NCBI GenBank assembly: GCA_036345935.2
Contig: JADWOT020000005.1
Location: forward strand, 2,536,696-2,600,695
From: Taenia hydatigena
Lineage: Eukaryota > Platyhelminthes > Cestoda > Cyclophyllidea > Taeniidae
Reading direction: 5' to 3'
DNA length: 64,000 nt
Positions 59,232 through 64,000 of the stretch are shown here, piece after piece. Below the pieces are notes generated by a model that searched no databases, was not told the origin of the DNA, and worked only from the letters and a program-made list of their open reading frames with translations. Every line of letters begins with the position of its first letter. Position 1 is the stretch's first letter. The translations under genes and the position numbers were made by a program.

Positions 59232-59767
59232 TAAAAGTTTTGAAAATGAAAAAATAGAACAAGAGCAGACTAGCCTAATTGATAACATTTATTTTATAAG
59301 TATATATTAAGAAAAACTGGTTTTAATGAATAGGTGGGACCGCGGTCTATGAGCTGCGTATATATTCCATGTAGGGACCTTGGCTGCGACTGGCAGGTAT
59401 ATGCTAATAGTAATGCCCTTAAAACGAATTTCACCTCAATCAATCAGCATGGCTTAACAGTTAGGGTATGAAAAAATGTAAAGGGACTGAAACGATGCAT
59501 TAATGGCGTGTGTGGTGTAATCTCAGTAGAGTTTGAAGTGAGCAAAAGTTGCGGCGACCCAAAGAAATTGGACAGACAGTCGATGGAGTACAAGCAAAGC
59601 AACGCTCTATAATAAAAAAAAATATTACTACGTTTTACTTCAGAAGCAAAGTTTGGAAGCTGCTTGGGACTTGCATAGGTTTAGGAATCACAAAGCATAC
59701 AGACAGCCTGGTCTAAAAAAGTAAGCATTGCCAATATATTCGGTGCACATGCGTTGTTCGAAATGTT

Positions 59768-59953
59768 TTGTTAACAAATGCGCTAAAAATGTGTGACCTT
59801 ACGTTTATCCTGCAATCAAAATTACACAAAACAGAAAGCACTGTCTCGTGCATGGAAGTAGACGAACTGAGGCGGTGGCGGCACACCCGCATAATCTCTG
59901 AACTACGTCAGAAGAGAGTCAGATGTCGACCCCATCCCTGTCTTCCATTATAA
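59768..59953 (+). CDS. Small open frame with Arg-rich end
   Basis: 61 codons, including MCDLTFILQSKLHKTESTVS and LRRWRHTRIISELRQKRVRC. No splice sites of note and no family match. Weak. Confidence 0.18.
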   Translation: MLTNALKMCDLTFILQSKLHKTESTVSCMEVDELRRWRHTRIISELRQKRVRCRPHPCLPL

Positions 59954-61146
59954 ACAGTAAGATAATGCGCAGTGAGCTTAATCCTTACCCCATAGAAGCA
60001 ACTGATTTTTTAGACCTCCTTAACCTTACACCCCTTCAGCATTTTTCAGCACATAAGGTCACAACTCATCAGAGTGGTTAGTGTTCGGGAAAGATTTAGC
60101 CTGTTTCAGACTAAATAGAAGACCGTCAAAGCTATTGGACAAAATTGCAAGTGCGATTTGTGTCACAGAAATTAAGGGCAGCCATTCTTCAGTAGTAGCG
60201 GATGAAGAGGCTGATAAACCTCAAAGTCTCGTAGCAGCTTAGGTCGGAGAGAATTTTCAAATCAGATGTGCAACTATCTTCGTAAGGCACAGAATGCCAA
60301 GGAAAGTGCCACTTGCTCCTGCGGTAGCAGGGATGACATTCGTTAGCAAGAGATTTGTTGTGCTTTGTGATAGTGAATGACTTTAGGGACACATAAGAGA
60401 AGAATTTAATGGGAGTTGACGTTTGTCGAGTCGGTTTTATTAATATGCTGATAGTCATGTAGCAATTTGACAGATGAAGCACGTCGAGAGATTGGCATAT
60501 TTTAATGTTAAACTTGTCAAAAGATTAAGGGTTCTACAATTTGGGCTGTTTCGAGTCCCAATTTATACGTCAGAATGACATTATTAGTGTAATTATGATC
60601 TAATTAATAAAATGTGATGAAAGCATATTGATAAATGGAACAGAGAGGATAAAATGCAAGCAAATAGGGCGAAATAGTCATTGGAACTTGCAGCTCACCA
60701 TTACCGAAGGGAACTAGCCCAACCCGAGACAAATTTAATTGAATCGTGTTGAGGACAGAGATTTTGATTGACCTCACCGTGACCACAGCACGTCGGTTCA
60801 ATCCTTGCCGTCCTCTCCGATAATGCTGTTCAGCAACATTAAACCCATAATCCTCTGCGCGGAGTGACATGCCGCAGCGAAAATGGCATCAGAACTAGTG
60901 CCTTTATACTGCTAAAGGAATGATGTTACTGAAGCAGCCTTCACGCGACTTTAATCGATGCCATGTAGAACAAATTACTGTCTGCTGGTGTCGGTTTCAA
61001 ACAAAACCCACTGTCACTGCTTTACGTGTACAACAAGCCTAATTGCCATCGATACCGAAGGTCAATGTGACGAGAGATATATTGGGACCGGGACAGACTA
61101 GTTTTAATTTAGTCACTAATACTGCGACCCAACAAATGTCGATCCA
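59954..61146. other. No supported gene
   Basis: Minus frames at 60189-60482 and 60604-60870 are open. The latter includes a possible donor (GTCACG|GTGAGG) near 60774-60782, but no exon could be defined. Confidence 0.4.
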
Positions 61147-61351
61147 CTAATGAGCCTCGCCTATAGGGCGCGTAATGTCGTTTTGAGGGATTGCGTATTT
61201 TGTCACCCATAAAGAGGTCTGACACTTGGGGTCTGTGAGTAATGGTAAATGTTCCGGAAAAAGTGAAGTCCGTGTAATTAATGCAAGCAGAAGTGGCGAA
61301 TTCGATCGGCGCCACAAACTGAGATATTCTTTAAGAAGAAGTGCATAGTAC

Positions 61352-61661
61352 TTAGGGGTATACGCATTCAAGCAGTTTTGTGCGGGGAAAATTGGAAGAG
61401 GGGAGAAAAGCCCTATCAAACACTCTCAAGAGCAAAAATTCGCAGTTCAAAAAATCCAGGACAAAGCCAATGACTAGAGTATGTTCAGATATGCTACATT
61501 TATTTAACAAATCTTCTAGTGTAATTTCCATGGAGCCAGAAGTCAGTGTATCAGAGACTGCGTGCAAAACCTTTGGTTTGGGCAAATGAGGCCATGATCC
61601 CATGGGATCATCCGTGTATGAGTCAGTGCTCACAACAGCGTAGGTTATAATGTGTTTGCGG
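61352..61661 (-). CDS. Unidentified candidate exon
   Basis: The minus frame is open from about 61661 to 61352. It reads HIITYAVVSTDSYTDDPMGS, then LPKPKVLHAVSDTLTSGSME and a hydrophobic helix-like stretch (TLVIGFVLDFLNCEFLLL). Neighbouring minus frames upstream (61623-62006) and downstream (61147-61419) are also open and overlap it slightly in other phases, as if one gene were interrupted by frameshifts. Not recognised. Confidence 0.3.
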
Positions 61662-62006
61662 GTATCTGGACCAATTTACACCATTCTGCCTCATGAGTAC
61701 CTCACTGACCAGCCACGTCTGATCAGTTGATAACCTAAGGCATAAGGAATGACTGTCGTTAGCGAGATTGCAGTTAAAGTGGAAGTGCATCCATTTCGCA
61801 GCTGTCTCGACCACTGGATCTTTCGCCATTCTGAATCGTGTACTGTTTGGAGTGACCTCATTCGCCATTGGCATTGTTGTGCAAACTACCACATGTTCCG
61901 AAATTTGGGACAAACCAACAGCCGTTTTTTCTGCGTTTGGGCAGGAAAAAACGCACAAAGTACCAATGCTTTTACGCCAAGGTGGGATCATTTTATTTCT
62001 TTCCAC
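61623..62006 (-). CDS. Unidentified 127-codon open frame
   Basis: Contains VFSCPNAEKTAVGLSQISEH, TRFRMAKDPVVETAAKWMHF and a Cys-containing end. Three plus frames across the same bases are also open (61749-62072), so at least some openness is compositional. The product was not recognised. It overlaps the start of the next minus candidate (61352-61661) in another phase. Confidence 0.25.
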   Translation of the reverse strand: MERNKMIPPWRKSIGTLCVFSCPNAEKTAVGLSQISEHVVVCTTMPMANEVTPNSTRFRMAKDPVVETAAKWMHFHFNCNLANDSHSLCLRLSTDQTWLVSEVLMRQNGVNWSRYPQTHYNLRCCEH

Positions 62007-62277
62007 AAAGGCAAGATTTATTTAAACCTCGGCATCTTTGTCGCACAAACCTTTTTAAGCACGCCTAAATAATGGTGGGTTTCAGCAGCTGTTCTTTGAT
62101 TTTCGTAGTTTTGCCCTTTATCTCGCCTTAATTACCCGCTTAGTCATTATTTTTTGCACCACATTTTATTTACCCGATTTCCACGTTATCAGTGATGGCA
62201 CACTTCCCAAGCATTCCAAGCACAAAGTAATTCACAAAATAATATTGCTGTTTACCACCTAAATTGACGTTATAAAT

Positions 62278-62829
62278 TTGCGAGCAGCTTCTTATTTTGG
62301 ATTTGGTATATCATGTCCTGAGTATTCCATGTTGGAAGTGGATCCGTTCAACACCGCGTTTCTCCACTGCCTCGTTTCAGCAAATCAGTCACTGGACTTG
62401 GCTAGGCAAGCGTCTATGCAATCTGGTCTTTTTAAAACCACCTCCTGCTTTTCTAAGAATGTTTTGAAGCCACTCGTTATTAGAACAATCAAACAGACAC
62501 CTATCGACTACTTTTATTGTCACTTATGCAAGACAAAGCCCACAAATCAGCGCAGTTTGTAATAAGCTGAACTCTGGTGCAAAAATGATGACGATAAACG
62601 ACATTCTATTGCGGACGGTAGGAATGTGCCTTTCACTATACGATCACATCAAATTGGTCTAGCAGAGCTAAAGCCTGTATCCATTTGCATGGAATGGATG
62701 CCTATAAGATGGTTTTCAAAGGAGGTATGGATTACACTCATAGACATCATTTATAGAGAACCGGAAAAATTTGAATGCTGCGAATGCACAATTTACCTCG
62801 CGGTAACGTCGCTGTATAGCAGGACCTAA
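62278..62829 (+). CDS. Two adjacent unidentified open frames (62278-62562 and about 62569-62829)
   Basis: The first reads SYFGFGISCPEYSMLEVDPF onward to a basic end. The second, in another phase, reads AELWCKNDDDKRHSIADGRN, then SICMEWMPIRWFSKEVWITL and a CCEC cluster before TAA. The second is the more protein-like. No consensus intron links them, so a frameshift or missed exon is possible. Not recognised. Confidence 0.28.
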
Positions 62830-62922
62830 TCAACGCCTTAGAATCGCTTGCATCTCATCAAGCGTAGATTATTGCAGATCTTTTTGATTTGACGATGGAT
62901 GAGTCAAGTGAGATGGAATGTT

Positions 62923-63190
62923 TCATGAATTTCCTCCAGGGCCTTGGTGAATTTGATAGCTCTTCACTGACTGCCATGTTAACAAATTGACAAAGTGTGG
63001 TGCATCATGCACTATAATAAATACTTCAACTGGTCTGGTCTGTAGAGTTGAGGCTTTTATGATGGAATCTTTATACACGCTGAGTGTGGTTGCTACAGTG
63101 GTTCCGTATTGGCCGTGAAGCAACTCGCTCGAATGAATGTCCGATGTATCCAATATCTCCCTTAATGTCGGGAGTGTCACGGTAGCGGGC
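62923..63190 (-). CDS. Candidate last exon, 88 codons
   Basis: A very long pyrimidine tract (minus strand of the purine-rich 63200-63440 segment) ends in CTTACAACAG. The frame then reads PATVTLPTLREILDTSDIHS, SELLHGQYGTTVATTLSVYK and VEVFIIVHDAPHFVNLLTW to TGA. The upstream half of the 170-codon open frame is just translated pyrimidine tract and should be excluded. The strong acceptor and even hydrophobic spacing support a true exon. Family unknown. Confidence 0.38.
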
Positions 63191-63194
63191 CTGT

Positions 63195-63440
63195 TGTAAG
63201 ACAGTGTAAAGTAAGTGAGATACGAGAGGTAAGTCAGGAGGGTGGCAGAGGTGGGAGGGAGAGAGGCTATGGAAGTTAGAGAAAGGCAGAAGAAGTAAAG
63301 GAAACTAAGATATGGAAGTGACAATGAGGAGAGCGCTAGATGGAAGGGGAGCAATGGGTTTGATTTTATCAGCGTAGGGTGCAAAAAGAGGAGTCGAGAC
63401 TTGAGGCAGGAAGGAGAGGTGAAGTAGAGAAGCAATGGAT
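63195..63440 (+). repeat. Purine-rich tract
   Basis: A plus strand strongly biased to A and G, with GGAGGG and GAGAGG units. On the minus strand it acts as the pyrimidine tract before the candidate exon at 62923-63190. No regular repeat unit was found. Confidence 0.5.
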
Positions 63441-64000
63441 GACTAAGTCTTGGTTGAAAAGGACGCCTTCGGGCATCCCGCTGGGAAAATCTATGCCCTT
63501 CGCTCCATTACAGACAAGTGCATCGTCGAGCCTTGCTGATCATCCTAAAACCCAGTGCCAGACAAATTAAATAAACTTTAACCCACACCACGCCTGCCCC
63601 TCTTGATGATCCCGTGAAATGACCCCTTTAGTATAAAACGCAGCAGTGTTATAAATCATGCCTGGATGCTGACAATTAATACTAGTAGAAACTGACAAGC
63701 CATTGAAGAAAGATTCGTCCTCTCAAGCTTAGCAGCCTTTATGCATCAGCGTGCCATGAATAGGGTAACTGCATAAGTTAGGTTTTATTTGCAGCCAGAA
63801 TAGACGCATTACTTTGTGGCTGCGGCAGCAACGTATATTGAGAAATGATGAGGAAAAGATCAGCAAAAGATGTGGCAAGTGTTTGATTAACAAAACTGTT
63901 GCGCAATAAAACCCGCTTGAATTAGGTTCACTATTTACGCCAAAATTATGCTTGTTCCTGCCTAGAAAATGGCTCTTCAGGAGCTGCATAGGTCATATGA

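Noticed and set aside
60732..60796. A 65-base segment whose ends pair (GAGGAC with GTCCTC) and that contains GGTTCAATCC
   Set aside because: It is too short for a standard tRNA, has no A box and a poor T stem. The minus strand here looks more like exon edge sequence.
63191..63435. N-terminal half of the 170-codon minus frame
   Set aside because: It is the translation of a long pyrimidine tract ending in a strong acceptor. Only the part from 63190 down was kept as an exon.
1..64000. CRISPR arrays, bacterial operons, ribosome binding sites and rRNA genes
   Set aside because: No regularly spaced short repeats, no clustered co-directional long frames and no recognisable rRNA. The splice-site and signal structure is eukaryotic.

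Overview
The window reads as nuclear DNA of a parasitic flatworm, most likely a taeniid tapeworm (Taenia, Hydatigera or Echinococcus group). The strongest evidence is a two-exon gene at 49773-51009. It has a signal-peptide exon joined by a phase-1 intron to one fibronectin type III exon, which is the layout and fold of the EG95/TSOL18/45W oncosphere antigens known from taeniids. Moderate AT richness, low gene density, several candidate introns of 70-80 bases and many old repeats fit this. A run of exactly 100 N at 32331-32430 is an assembly gap, so order and orientation across it are not proven.

Left part (1-16 kb). Exon-like open frames occur near 4.0 kb and 4.9-6.3 kb. From 9.4 to 14.4 kb there are two abutting inverted repeats. 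The first has 138-base arms (9472-9610 and 11466-11603) that are about 94% identical and enclose a decayed guanylate cyclase catalytic-domain fragment on the minus strand. The second has 626-base arms (11602-12227 and 13780-14405) that are nearly identical and enclose a short signal-peptide-like exon and a His/Cys-rich open frame. A proteasome-alpha-like scrap lies just outside the first element, and a probable Ty3/Gypsy reverse-transcriptase remnant lies at 15.9-16.2 kb.

Middle (16-43 kb). This is mostly long gene-poor stretches with scattered candidate single exons. The better ones have good splice sites: 19250-19449 with an AATAAA signal, 21968-22132, 24647-24976, 32551-32820, 33732-33950 and 40908-41054. 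None could be assigned to a family. A miRNA-precursor-like hairpin lies at 33557-33617.

Right part (43-64 kb). A large inverted repeat dominates: 2.04 kb arms at 43641-45682 and 54116-56160, nearly identical, around an 8.4 kb loop. The antigen gene is in that loop, and its intron contains a copy of a dispersed repeat also found at 53588-53957. Outside the right arm are a T-box-like fragment (58112-58306, minus) and several exon-like frames up to 63.2 kb.

The only confident protein-coding gene is the antigen gene. The guanylate cyclase fragment is a confident homology but a pseudogene. Everything else labelled CDS is an exon candidate judged from open frame, splice sites and residue pattern, and several will be false.
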